Origin: Actinobacteria bacterium OV320
Lineage (GTDB): Bacteria > Actinomycetota > Actinomycetes > Streptomycetales > Streptomycetaceae
Direction: 5' to 3'
NCBI GenBank assembly: GCA_001298545.1
Contig: LJCX01000021.1
Location: 186,001-250,000 of the forward strand
DNA: 64,000 nucleotides
The stretch's first letter is position 1, and each line of letters opens with the position of its first letter. Below the pieces are notes generated by a model. The model saw nothing but the letters and a program-made list of their open reading frames with translations, made no database searches and was not told the DNA's origin. This document shows, one piece after another, positions 26,246 through 34,824 of this stretch. The translations under genes and the position numbers were made by a program.

Positions 26246-28260
26246 AGGTGCTCCTTCGGTTGGTGCGGCCGGTCCCCGGCCGACGCGTGGCGGCCGCCGG
26301 GGATCGCCGCGAGCAGTTCGCGGGTGTAGTCGTGGCGGGGGCGCGTGAACAGTTCCTCGGCGGTGCCCGTCTCGACGACGCGGCCCGACCGCATGACGGC
26401 CACCCGGTGCGCGATCTGGCGTACGACGGCCAGGTCGTGCGAGATGAACAGGTACGCCACTCCCGTGTCGGCCTGAAGCTCGGCGAGCAGGTCGAGCACC
26501 TGCGCCTGGACGGACACGTCGAGCGCGGACACCGGTTCGTCGCACACCACCAGATCCGGCGAGAGCGCGAGGGCGCGGGCGATCGCGACGCGCTGCCGCT
26601 GGCCGCCGGACAGTTCCGCCGGGCGACGGTCCAGCACCGAGCCGGGCAGCGCCACCCGGTCGAGCAGCTCCCGGGCCCGGGCGAGCCGGGAGGCACGGTC
26701 GCCGACCCGGAACGCGCGCAGCGGCTCGGTGATCACCTCGCCGATCGAGAACCGGGGATCCAGCGAGGCGTACGGGTTCTGGTAGACGAGCTGGGCCCGC
26801 CGGCGCAGCTGCCGGGCCCCTGCCCCGCGGGCGGTCGTGACATCGGCGCCGTCGAACAGCACGCTCCCGGAGGTCGGATCGACCAGCCGCAGCACCAGAC
26901 GGGCGGTGGTGGACTTCCCCGAGCCGGATTCACCGACCAGGGCCAGCGTCCGGCCGCGGTGCAGGGTGAGACTGACGTCGTCGACCGCGCGCAGGGTGCG
27001 GGCCGCGCCCGCGGCGGCGGGCAGCCGGAACTCCTTGACCAGGTTGCGGGCCTCGACCAGCGGTACCTCGTCGGGAGCCGGTGCGGTGGCCGCGGCCGTG
27101 GCGCGCGGACGGGCCGTGGTGAGACTGGGCGCGCTGGCCAGCAACCGCCGGGTGTAGGCGTGTTGAGGGTTCTCCAGGACGTCCCGGGTGGGCCCGGCCT
27201 CGACGACCCGGCCCTCGGACATGACCACGATCCGCTGCGCCCGGTCGGCGGCCACACCGAGATCGTGCGTCACCAGCAGCACGGCGGTGCCGGACTCCTC
27301 GGTGAGGTGCTGGAGATGGTCGAGGATGACGCGCTGCACGGTGACGTCGAGGGCGCTGGTCGGCTCGTCGGCGATGATCAGCTGCGGTTTCGCGGCGATG
27401 GCGACCGCGATCAGGGCCCGTTGGCGCATGCCGCCGGACAGTTCGTGCGGATACTGCCGGGCACGGGTGGCCGCGTCGGGCAGCCCCGCCTGGTCCAGGA
27501 TCGCGACCGCGGCCGACGGAGCGGAGCGGCGGGTCGCCAGTCCGTGGATGCGCAGCACCTCGGCGACCTGCTCACCGATGCGTTTGACGGGGTTGAGCGA
27601 CACCGTCGGGTCCTGCGGCACCAGCCCGATCCGCGCGCCGCGCACGGTACGCAACTCCCGCTCCGACAACGTGGTGAGGTCGTGCCGGCCGAAGCGGACG
27701 ATACCGGCGTCGATGCCGCCGTTGGCCGCCAGCAGCCGGGTGATCGCGTGCGCGGTCGTGCTCTTCCCGGAACCCGACTCGCCGACCACCGCGGTGACCT
27801 GCCCCGGCCATACGTCGAGGTCCACGCTCCGCACCGCGCGCACGGTTCCGCCACGCGTGCGATACGACACGGACAGGCCCCGCACTTCCAGCAGCGCGGG
27901 CTCGTCCGCTGAAGCCGCGTCGGTCAGGGCCGCGCCGGCGGTGGGCCGCCTGTCGGTGGCGGCCGCGTCGATGGCGGACTCGCCCGTCGTGGCCTTGTCG
28001 GTCGTGGACTTGTCGGTGGCGACCTCGTCGGTTGCGGCCTCGGCCGTCGTGGCGTTGCCCGTCGCGGTTCTGTCGGTCGTGGTCTCGGCCGGCGCCGCCC
28101 CCTTCGTCGTGGCCGTGTCGGTGGTGGGACGGCCGGTCACGCCCTGGCCGGTCACGCCCTGGCCGCGCGTCACGGTCTGGTCGGTCGCGGACTCGTGGGT
28201 CACGGATTCTTCCGTCACGGGTACGTCCGTCTCGGGTTCGTTCGTCGTGGGGCGGGTCAT
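26242..28260 (-). CDS. Fused DppD-DppF ABC ATPase with repeat-rich N-terminus
   Basis: 672 residues. Two oligopeptide-type ATPase modules are joined: Walker [10 protein letters not shown] at 160-168 and again at 443-451; first signature LSGGMRQR from 274, DEPTSALD at 298-305; the second module has LSGGQRQR and DEPVSALD. The first 120 residues are an unusual Thr/Ala/Asp-rich segment of degenerate units (ATTDxxT type), with no counterpart in typical transporters. The start overlaps the permease stop (ATGA). It powers import through the DppB/DppC channel. Confidence 0.92.
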   Translation of the reverse strand: MTRPTTNEPETDVPVTEESVTHESATDQTVTRGQGVTGQGVTGRPTTDTATTKGAAPAETTTDRTATGNATTAEAATDEVATDKSTTDKATTGESAIDAAATDRRPTAGAALTDAASADEPALLEVRGLSVSYRTRGGTVRAVRSVDLDVWPGQVTAVVGESGSGKSTTAHAITRLLAANGGIDAGIVRFGRHDLTTLSERELRTVRGARIGLVPQDPTVSLNPVKRIGEQVAEVLRIHGLATRRSAPSAAVAILDQAGLPDAATRARQYPHELSGGMRQRALIAVAIAAKPQLIIADEPTSALDVTVQRVILDHLQHLTEESGTAVLLVTHDLGVAADRAQRIVVMSEGRVVEAGPTRDVLENPQHAYTRRLLASAPSLTTARPRATAAATAPAPDEVPLVEARNLVKEFRLPAAAGAARTLRAVDDVSLTLHRGRTLALVGESGSGKSTTARLVLRLVDPTSGSVLFDGADVTTARGAGARQLRRRAQLVYQNPYASLDPRFSIGEVITEPLRAFRVGDRASRLARARELLDRVALPGSVLDRRPAELSGGQRQRVAIARALALSPDLVVCDEPVSALDVSVQAQVLDLLAELQADTGVAYLFISHDLAVVRQIAHRVAVMRSGRVVETGTAEELFTRPRHDYTRELLAAIPGGRHASAGDRPHQPKEHL

Positions 28261-29246
28261 CGCTGTCGGGACCATTCGCCGTCCAGCGCCCGCGCGATGC
28301 GGTTGGTGGCGAGGCCCGTCGCCGCGATCGCCAGTCCGGGCAGTGCGGTGAGCCACCAGGCGTTGGCCAGGTAATTGCGGCCGTCGGAGATCAACGTGCC
28401 CCATTCCGGCGCCGGTGGGGGCGCCCCGTAGCCGAGGAAGCTCAGCGACGACACGGCGAGGATGGCGGCGCCGAACTCGAGGGTGGCGAGCACGATCACC
28501 GGGCCCGCCGCGTTGGGCAGGACGTGCCGGCCCAGCACCGAGTACCAGCGGGCCCCGCAGGAGCGCGACGCCTCGACGAAGACCGCCTGCCGCACCCGCA
28601 GCACCTCCGCGCGGGTCACCCGGGCGAAGCCGGCCACGCTGGCGATGCCGACCGCGACGGCCACCTTCACCGTTCCGTAGCCCAGCGCGGTGACCAGGGC
28701 CAGGGACAGGAACAGCGACGGGATCGACAGCAGTACGTCGACGAAGCGCATCAGCACGTCCTCGACCCAGCGGCCGACGAACCCGGCGACCAGGCCGATG
28801 AGCCCGCCGACCACGAACGCGAACCCCACCGCGATCAGGGTCGCCTTCAGTGACAGCTGGGCACCGTGCACCACCCGCGAGAACACGTCACGTCCCAGCT
28901 CGTCGGTGCCGAACCAGTGCCCGCCGCCGGGGCTGCGGAAGTTCTCCGCGGGCACCCCGTGCAGCGGGTCCTGCGAGGTGAACAGCCCTGGCCAGAACGC
29001 CGCCAGCACCACCAGCACCAGCACCAGGACCGAGGCCAGCAGCCCGGGTCGGCGCAGCAGGAACAGCAGGAACCGTCGCGGTCCGACCCCACGTCCGGCA
29101 TTCGCGGGGCCCGGGTCGATCCCGGGCTCCACCGGCCGGGCCAGGCCGGCCGCGGCTTCGACCGCTCCGACCGGTCCGACCGCTTCGGCGGTTCCTGCCG
29201 TTCCGGCGGTTCCGGCGGTGGCACCGTCGGCAAGTGTCCGGCTCAT
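28257..29246 (-). CDS. DppC-type ABC permease
   Basis: 329 residues. The N-terminal 60 are low-complexity (GTAGTAGTA then Pro/Gly-rich); the helices and the BPD_transp_1 domain follow, with GTDELGRDVFSRVVHGAQLSL and the EAA loop EASRSCGARWYSVLGRHVLPN. Overlaps the DppB gene upstream and the ATPase gene downstream by four bases. Confidence 0.92.
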   Translation of the reverse strand: MSRTLADGATAGTAGTAGTAEAVGPVGAVEAAAGLARPVEPGIDPGPANAGRGVGPRRFLLFLLRRPGLLASVLVLVLVVLAAFWPGLFTSQDPLHGVPAENFRSPGGGHWFGTDELGRDVFSRVVHGAQLSLKATLIAVGFAFVVGGLIGLVAGFVGRWVEDVLMRFVDVLLSIPSLFLSLALVTALGYGTVKVAVAVGIASVAGFARVTRAEVLRVRQAVFVEASRSCGARWYSVLGRHVLPNAAGPVIVLATLEFGAAILAVSSLSFLGYGAPPPAPEWGTLISDGRNYLANAWWLTALPGLAIAATGLATNRIARALDGEWSRQR

Positions 29247-30202
29247 GCGGGACGCACCTTCCTGCTCGCCGCCACCACGATCCGCGGGTCGAGCAGCGGG
29301 TAGACGAGATCGACGATCAGATTGGCCGCCACGAAGATCAGCGCCCCGAACACCACGACCCCCTGGACCAGCGGGATGTCCTGGACCGTGACCGCGGCGG
29401 CGGTCACCCGGCCCAGACCGTCGCGGGAGAACACCGTCTCGACGACGACCGACCCGGCGATCAGCTGACCGGCCAGCAGTCCGACGACCGTCAGCGCCGG
29501 CAGCGAGGCGTTGCGCAGCGCGTGCCGCAGGCGGATGCGCAGCCGGCCGGCGCCCTTGGCCCGGGCGGTCTCCACATAGGCCTGGTCGAGCGCCGTGAAC
29601 AGGCTCTTGGCCAGCACCTGCGCCACCAGGGCGCCGGTCGGGACCGCCAGCGTCACCGCGGGCAGCACCAGGCCCCGCAGCCCGTCGTTGCCGAACGCCG
29701 GGAACAGCCTCGTGCGGAAGGAGAACAGCTCGACGAGGACCAGCCCGACCCAGAACGTCGGCACCGACACCCCCAGCGGCGGCAGCGACAGCAGCAGCTG
29801 CCGCAACCAGCGCCGGGTGGTGTAGGTCGCCAGTACCGCGAGCCCGCCGCCGAGGAACACCGCGAGGAGCAGTGCCGCCCCGGTCAGCTGGAGGGTCTGC
29901 GGCAGCGCGTCGGCCAGCGTCGCGGTCACCGGCCGGCCGGTGGACACCGAGTCGCCGAAGTCGCCGCGTACGGCCCTGCCGAGATAGTCGGCGTACTGCG
30001 CGAGAATCGGCTTGTCGAAGCCGTACTCGTGCCGCAGCGCGGCGAGTTGGGCCGGATCGACCTGACCCGTGTCCGCTCCCGCGCCGGCCATCGCCGAGAC
30101 CGGATCACCGGGCAGGTAGTCCAGCACGAGGAAGGACACCGTGTAGGCCGCCCAGAGCACTCCGAGGGCCTGCGCGAGTCGCTTGACCACATAGAGACGC
30201 AT
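29243..30202 (-). CDS. DppB-type ABC permease
   Basis: 319 residues starting MRLYVVKRLAQALGVLW, the typical first helix, with LPGDPV and the EAA loop YVETARAKGAGRLRIRLRHALRN. The reading frame stays open far upstream, but the ATG at 30202 fits the family start and lies eight bases after the binding-protein stop. Confidence 0.92.
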   Translation of the reverse strand: MRLYVVKRLAQALGVLWAAYTVSFLVLDYLPGDPVSAMAGAGADTGQVDPAQLAALRHEYGFDKPILAQYADYLGRAVRGDFGDSVSTGRPVTATLADALPQTLQLTGAALLLAVFLGGGLAVLATYTTRRWLRQLLLSLPPLGVSVPTFWVGLVLVELFSFRTRLFPAFGNDGLRGLVLPAVTLAVPTGALVAQVLAKSLFTALDQAYVETARAKGAGRLRIRLRHALRNASLPALTVVGLLAGQLIAGSVVVETVFSRDGLGRVTAAAVTVQDIPLVQGVVVFGALIFVAANLIVDLVYPLLDPRIVVAASRKVRPA

Positions 30203-30210
30203 GCCGGCCG

Positions 30211-31833
30211 CTATCCGATCCAGGTGTCGTGCAGCTGGATCCGGCTGGAGGCCTCGAAGTCGAGGTTGTGCACCTTCTTCGCGACCCCCAGCTGGGTCTG
30301 CAGCTCCACCACGGGTACGACGTAGGCGTTTTTCACGATCAACTGCTGTGCCTGGGTGACGAGTTGCTTGCGCTTCGCCGCGTCGGTCGTCGCGGCCTGC
30401 CGGGTCAGCGCGGTGTCCAGCGGGCCGGCCGGCAGGTGGTAGAAGTTGGCCAGCCGGGTGGAGTACGAGCTGCGCAGGATGTCCGGGTCGGCGCGGGTCA
30501 CGTTGCCCCACACCGCGTCGAAGTCGCCGGACTGAAGGGTCGGGGAGAACTGGGCGATCTGGAGCTGCTTGAGCACCACCTCGACACCGACGGCCTTGAG
30601 CTGCTGCTGGATCAGTTCCAGCGCGGGCTGGTTGGTGGCCGCGTTGGCGAACCACTTGACCGTCAGGCTCAGCTTCTTGCCGTCCTTGACCCGCACGCCG
30701 TCGCTGCCGGCCTTCCAACCGGCCGCGTCCAGAAGGGACTTCGCCTTGGCGGCGTCGAAGGCCAGGTCGGAGCCGAGGTAGGCGTAGTCCGGCGTGGTGT
30801 GCGCCAGGATGCTGGTCGCCGGCTCGGTGCCGGTCGGGAACACGGCGTCGACGATCTGCTGCCGGTCGATGGCGAACAGGATCGCCTGGCGTACCTTCGC
30901 GTCCTTGAACAGCGGCCGGGAGTTGTTGAGCCCCAGGTTGAACACCACGCCCGGGTTGGCCCGTGCCTGGAGGTTCACCGCGCCGCCCTTGAGCGCCGCC
31001 TCGTTGGCCCTGCCGACACTGCCGATCGCGTCCACCTGGCCGGACTGGAGGCTGCCGGTGCGCACGCCCGCCTCGGGCACCACCTTGAACACCAGCTTGT
31101 CCAGGTACGCCTCGCCCTGCTTGGTCCACAGCGAGGAACCCCAGGCGTACTCGGCGCGCTTGGCCAGGGTGATCGACTGGTTCTGCACATAGGCGCTCAG
31201 TACGAACGGCCCGGACCCGACCACGCCCTTGCTGCACTTCTCCTGCGGGCTCCTGTGCACGCTCGCCGACGACTCGATGCCCAGCGAGTGGGTGGCCGTG
31301 GCCTGGAGGAACTGCGCGTTGGGCTGCTGGAACCTCACCCGCACCGTGAGCGGGTCCACGGCGGTGGTGCTCTCCACACCGCTCAGGTACCCCTGGGCGA
31401 GTGTGCCGAGGGCGCCGAGCTTCGGCACGGCGTCGAAGTTGTCCTTGACCACCTGCGCGGTGAGCGGTGTCCCGTCGCTGAAGGTCACCCCTGATCTCAG
31501 GTGGAACGTGAACGTCGTGGTGTCCGAGCTGATGTCCCAGCTCTTCGCGAGCCACGGCACGATCTTGCCGGTCTTGGGGTCCTGGTCGGTCAGGGAGTCC
31601 ACGACCTGACGCAGTGAGTAGATGGTGTCGTTGCTGCCCACCTGCTGCGGATCCACGCAGCCGGCGTCGGAACCCACCGCGAAGGTCAGGGTGCCACCCG
31701 GCTTCGGGCTGCCGCCCTCGCCGCTCGAGCTGCCGCTGCCGCTGGACGAGCAGGCGCTGAGCACAAGGCTGCCGGTCACGAGGGCGGCGAGCGCCGCCCA
31801 TCGGGGGGTACGGGAATCCGGATGCGCTGTCAC
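30211..31833 (-). CDS. Peptide/nickel-type ABC substrate-binding lipoprotein
   Basis: 540 residues, SBP_bac_5 family (DppA/OppA). Lipoprotein signal ending LVLSAC (Cys28), a Ser/Gly linker, then GGTLTFAVGSDAGCVDPQQ and the SGPFVLSAYVQNQSITL core. First structural gene of the operon, about 460 bases after its promoter. The ligand is unknown; the sulfur-type leader suggests a peptide-like or other organosulfur compound. Confidence 0.92.
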   Translation of the reverse strand: MTAHPDSRTPRWAALAALVTGSLVLSACSSSGSGSSSGEGGSPKPGGTLTFAVGSDAGCVDPQQVGSNDTIYSLRQVVDSLTDQDPKTGKIVPWLAKSWDISSDTTTFTFHLRSGVTFSDGTPLTAQVVKDNFDAVPKLGALGTLAQGYLSGVESTTAVDPLTVRVRFQQPNAQFLQATATHSLGIESSASVHRSPQEKCSKGVVGSGPFVLSAYVQNQSITLAKRAEYAWGSSLWTKQGEAYLDKLVFKVVPEAGVRTGSLQSGQVDAIGSVGRANEAALKGGAVNLQARANPGVVFNLGLNNSRPLFKDAKVRQAILFAIDRQQIVDAVFPTGTEPATSILAHTTPDYAYLGSDLAFDAAKAKSLLDAAGWKAGSDGVRVKDGKKLSLTVKWFANAATNQPALELIQQQLKAVGVEVVLKQLQIAQFSPTLQSGDFDAVWGNVTRADPDILRSSYSTRLANFYHLPAGPLDTALTRQAATTDAAKRKQLVTQAQQLIVKNAYVVPVVELQTQLGVAKKVHNLDFEASSRIQLHDTWIG

Positions 31834-31907
31834 GGGATGGTTCTCCTACTCCAAGGTCACCGCGCACATGCCGGTGCGGAACGCGGCCATGGCGATGCGC
31901 GGAGGGT

Positions 31908-31928
31908 GCCGGCCACGCACGGGCCGGC
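31908..31928 (-). promoter_or_regulatory. Hairpin between leader peptide and binding-protein gene
   Basis: GCCGGCC and GGCCGGC pair perfectly (7 bases) around a 7-base loop, 112 bases after the leader-peptide stop and 75 before the ATG. No T-run. It could be the attenuator or a simple structural element. Confidence 0.35.
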
Positions 31929-32039
31929 ACTGCTCAGAACTGTTCAGGGGGAGGGGACGTCGACGACCGGGTCGATGGCGACGTCGATGGCGGCATGACC
32001 GCGCCGTGGGCGAGGGTCAGCCTGCGGGGTGGGGCGTGA

Positions 32040-32171
32040 TCAGCCCCGACACAGACAGCTGGCGGAGCGCCGCAGGTCGATGTGGCGTCGGCGCGAGAAT
32101 CCGGAGAACAGCGCCGCGGTCGCGATCGAGGAGCTCAGGTTGCCGCTGTGCCGCACGCTGGTCCTCCACAT
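32040..32171 (-). CDS. Cysteine-type leader peptide (43 codons)
   Basis: A small minus-strand gene, ATG at 32171 and TGA at 32040-32042, inside the leader of the ABC/LLM operon. The product ends SRRRHIDLRRSASCLCRG. This carries the RRHIDLxR...C pattern of the actinobacterial putative leader peptides that stand before sulfur-assimilation and sulfur-transport operons. Two Cys codons (TGT, residues 39 and 41) sit four and two codons before the end, as expected for attenuation by cysteinyl-tRNA supply. The start may instead be one of the internal GTG/CTG codons; the conserved end is what identifies it. Confidence 0.72.
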   Translation of the reverse strand: MWRTSVRHSGNLSSSIATAALFSGFSRRRHIDLRRSASCLCRG

Positions 32172-32175
32172 CTCA

Positions 32176-32192
32176 GGCCCCTGGACGGGGCC
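32176..32192 (-). promoter_or_regulatory. Hairpin just after the riboswitch
   Basis: GGCCCC and GGGGCC pair across five bases directly 3' of the SAM-IV element and just before the leader-peptide ATG. It is placed to act as the switch between riboswitch and leader peptide, either as a short terminator stem or by hiding the leader's start region. Confidence 0.35.
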
Positions 32193-32194
32193 AC

Positions 32195-32300
32195 GCGCTT
32201 GCAGGGTCGGTGACCCTGCCGGGCTTTCACCTGGAGCACCCCACCGCGGAGGAGGGTTGCCGGTCAGCTAGCCAGGGCTTGATGCTGACACTCAATGCCG
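32195..32300 (-). promoter_or_regulatory. SAM-IV riboswitch
   Basis: On the minus strand the leader begins GGCATTGAGTGTCAGC, then has GCTAGCTGACCGGCAACC, CTCCTCCGCGGTGGGGTGC and TCCAGGTGAAAGCC. This follows the SAM-IV consensus closely from memory: P1 (GGC with GCC), P2 (GTCAGC with GCTGAC, exact), the invariant CCGGCAACCCTCC and CCGCGGTGGGGTGC core. A downstream hairpin (GCAGGGTC/GACCCTGC, 32201-32219) ends in AAGCGC, as in the SAM-IV 3' domain. It starts at about the predicted transcription start and should turn the operon down when S-adenosylmethionine is plentiful. Confidence 0.85.
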
Positions 32301-32306
32301 GGGTCG

Positions 32307-32336
32307 ATCTTACGGAGTACTGGGATTATCCGTCAA
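32307..32336 (-). promoter_or_regulatory. Sigma70-like promoter of the SAM-IV operon
   Basis: TTGACG (32336-32331) and TAAGAT (32312-32307) are 18 bases apart, a good match to the principal sigma factor promoter. Transcription would begin near 32300, exactly at the first stem of the riboswitch. Confidence 0.65.
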
Positions 32337-32482
32337 TATCGGTAGGAGAGTTGAACAGCTCCGTCGCACCGGCCGGGAGGCGGGTGCGACGGAGCGGCGA
32401 CGGCACGCGGGCCGCCCTCCCGGTGAGCCCGTCCGGTGAGGAGGGCGGTGAGGAGGGCGGTGAGGAGGCGGGGACGTGGATG

Positions 32483-33298
32483 CTACGGCTTGCGGGCGAG
32501 GCCGCCGTGTTCGCCGATGACGTCCGGGGCGGGGGAGGTGGACTCCGGGCGCCACAGGGGGACCGAGACGACTCCGGGCTCCAGGAGTTCCAGGCCGTCG
32601 AAGTACGCCGTGATCTCGTCGACGGAGCGCAGGTTGTACGGGACGGCGCCGCTTTCGTTGTAGGCGTCCTGGGCCTCTTCGAAGACCGGGTCGATGCCGC
32701 GCGAACCGTCGTTGATGGACAGGTAGCTGCCGGACGGCAGTGCCGCCATCAGGCTGGTGACGATGGAGCGGGCCTGGTCGTGGTCGGCGACGTGCCCCAG
32801 GATGTTGCTGAGGATGAGCGCGGTGGGACGGCTGAAGTCCAGCGTCTGCGCGGCGCTCGCCAGGATGCGCTCCGGGTCCAGCACGTTGGCGTCGACATAG
32901 GAGGTCGCGCCCTCCGCGGTGGAGTAGAGCAGGGCGCGGGCGTGGGCCAGGACCAGCGGGTCGTTGTCGACGTAGACGATCCGCGTCTCGGGGGCGAGGC
33001 GCTGGGCGACCTCGTGGGTGTTGTCGGCGGTCGGCAGGCCGGTGCCGACGTCCAGGAACTGCCGTATGCCCGCCTCGGAGACCAGGTACGTGATGTTGCG
33101 GCGCAGGAACGCGCGGCTGCTGCGCGCGATGGTGACGATGCCGGGGAACACGGCGGTGTAGGCGTCCCCGGCCTGCTCGTCGACGGGGTAGTTGTCCTTC
33201 CCGCCCAGCCAGTAGTTCCAGATGCGGGCCGAGTGCGGCACCGAGGTGTCGATCTTCTGAGGTGCCGCTGAACCGGGCGTGGTCACATGGTCGGTCAT
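32483..33298 (-). CDS. DUF574-type SAM-dependent methyltransferase
   Basis: 271 residues of the SAV2177-like methyltransferase family common in Streptomyces: PHSARIWNYWLGGKDNYPVD, FLDVGTGLPTADNTHEVAQ (the SAM loop) and VYVDNDPLVLAHARALL. The substrate of the family is unknown. ATG 33298 is preferred over an upstream ATG at 33343, which would add 15 unlike residues. Its stop lies about 150 bases before the riboswitch promoter, so it is a separate unit. Confidence 0.85.
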   Translation of the reverse strand: MTDHVTTPGSAAPQKIDTSVPHSARIWNYWLGGKDNYPVDEQAGDAYTAVFPGIVTIARSSRAFLRRNITYLVSEAGIRQFLDVGTGLPTADNTHEVAQRLAPETRIVYVDNDPLVLAHARALLYSTAEGATSYVDANVLDPERILASAAQTLDFSRPTALILSNILGHVADHDQARSIVTSLMAALPSGSYLSINDGSRGIDPVFEEAQDAYNESGAVPYNLRSVDEITAYFDGLELLEPGVVSVPLWRPESTSPAPDVIGEHGGLARKP

Positions 33299-33513
33299 GA
33301 GGGGCGTCCGTCTTTCGGCCGAGGCGTGGGCAGTTCGAGGCACAACTTACGTCCCAACGACCCAGGTACGTACACCCGTTCACATTTTCGGTCGGTTCGA
33401 ACAGTGCTCTCGTGCCATTCCGGTGTACGTGCCACCCCTGTCGCCGCGCGGAACGGGCGGCGACGCCGTGCGCGGTGGCGGGGGTCGGGCGGGCCGGTAG
33501 CGTGAGCGCCGTG

Positions 33514-34047
33514 ATGGTGGGCACCCCAGAGACCCGGTTGGTCGTCCTGCGCGGCAACAGCGCCTCGGGCAAGTCGGCGGTGGCGGCCGGTCTTCGCGAG
33601 AGGTTCGGCCGGGGCCTGGCCCTGGTCGGGCAGGACAACCTCCGCCGGGTCGTGCTGCGCGAGCGCGACCGCCCCGGCGCGGCGAACATCGGGCTGATCG
33701 ATGCCGTCGCCCGCTATGCCCTGGACGCCGGCTACCACGTCGTCCTCGAAGGCATCCTCTACGCCGACCGGTACGGGCCCATGCTCGAACGACTGCGCAG
33801 GGAGCACCGCGGCCCGACCCACGGCTACTACCTCCATGTGCCGCTCGCCGAAACCCTGGTGCGTCACGCCACGAAGCCGATCGCCCACGAGGTCGGCGAG
33901 GCGGACCTGTGCGACTGGTACCGGGAGCTCGATCTGCTGCCGGGCGACGTCGAGACGGTCGTCGGCGCCGACAGCACGCTCCCGCGGACCGTCGACCGCA
34001 TCCTGCTCGACACCGGCCTGGACCGCCTGCCCGCCCGGGAACACTGA
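33514..34047 (+). CDS. Small P-loop kinase (AAA/zeta-toxin-like)
   Basis: 177 residues. P-loop GNSASGKS (about 15-22) after the strand RLVVLR, then VGQDNLRRVVL, VVLEGILYADRY and the lid region HATKPIAHEVGEADLCDWY. It resembles short nucleoside- or antibiotic-modifying kinases. The true substrate is unknown. GTG at 33511 and ATG at 33514 are adjacent possible starts. Confidence 0.78.
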   Translation: MVGTPETRLVVLRGNSASGKSAVAAGLRERFGRGLALVGQDNLRRVVLRERDRPGAANIGLIDAVARYALDAGYHVVLEGILYADRYGPMLERLRREHRGPTHGYYLHVPLAETLVRHATKPIAHEVGEADLCDWYRELDLLPGDVETVVGADSTLPRTVDRILLDTGLDRLPAREH

Positions 34048-34341
34048 CACCCGGGGCCGGGCCCGCATCGGTGCTGCCCGTGCCCCCATCGGACGGATCC
34101 CGGCTCGCCGAAATTGTCAGGCAGTCAGTTGCAGCTTGAACTACGTTGCGAGCATAGTTACTTGTGTGAAGCGTGCTGCCGATCTCGAGCGTTCCCCAGC
34201 CAACCCCTGCCACCCCCACAGGAGTTGGATCGCTCGGGCGGTCGCGGTACCGGACCTGTACGGAACACCCCGTCCTCATGGGTCCGTTGCTCACCAGTCC
34301 CCGCCTCTGGCTGCTGCCGCCCCCCACGGAAGGCGACCACC

Positions 34342-34782
34342 GTGTCCCCCCACACGACGTCCTCACCCCAGTCCTTGGACACCTGGAGCCCCGACCGGAC
34401 GCACTGGATCGAACTCTCGGCGCACCGCTCCAGTGTCTCGGTGGCCCGCCGTGCCATGAGCGCGCGGCTGACCGCCTGGCGGCTGCCGGGGGAGCTGTGC
34501 GCGGACACCGTCCTGCTCGTGTCCGAGCTGGCCACCAATGCCGTACGGCACACGCTCGGCACCCGGTTCCTGTGCGGTGTGGGACTCGTCACGCACGGGC
34601 GGCTGCGCCTGGAGGTGCACGACCACGACCGTACGGGACGGGGTCTGCCCCGCTGCGAGCCCGGACCGGACGACGAGGGCGGCCGCGGCCTCTTCCTCGT
34701 GGAGCAGCTCGCCGAGACCTGGGGAGTCGACCGGTCGAGACTCACCGGCGGCAACGCCGTCTGGGCGACCATGACGGCCTGA
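34342..34782 (+). CDS. RsbW-like anti-sigma factor ATP-binding protein
   Basis: 146 residues from GTG 34342 (GGAAGG eight bases upstream). HATPase_c_2 domain with N-box ELATNAVRHT, DHDRTG and GGRGLFLVEQLAETWG. Streptomyces encodes dozens of such kinases, which bind sigma factors or their antagonists. The 294-base gap upstream (34048-34341) includes an A/T-rich stretch (34110-34170) with no promoter I can place with confidence. Confidence 0.8.
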   Translation: MSPHTTSSPQSLDTWSPDRTHWIELSAHRSSVSVARRAMSARLTAWRLPGELCADTVLLVSELATNAVRHTLGTRFLCGVGLVTHGRLRLEVHDHDRTGRGLPRCEPGPDDEGGRGLFLVEQLAETWGVDRSRLTGGNAVWATMTA

Positions 34783-34824
34783 GCGGCCCCGGGGACCCGG
34801 CACGCGGCGGCCGAGCTCGGCGAC

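Noticed and set aside
27960..28230. CRISPR-like repetition in the ATPase gene
   Set aside because: Units are degenerate, in frame and without spacers; they encode a low-complexity protein segment.
29243..31930. Minus-strand frame fusing DppB with the binding-protein region
   Set aside because: Read-through of an open frame; DppB begins at 30202 with its usual first helix.
34174..34230. Possible second Cys leader peptide (VKRAADLERSPANPC)
   Set aside because: Only a loose likeness to the HIDLxR pattern, and it continues open far past the Cys codon before a non-sulfur gene.
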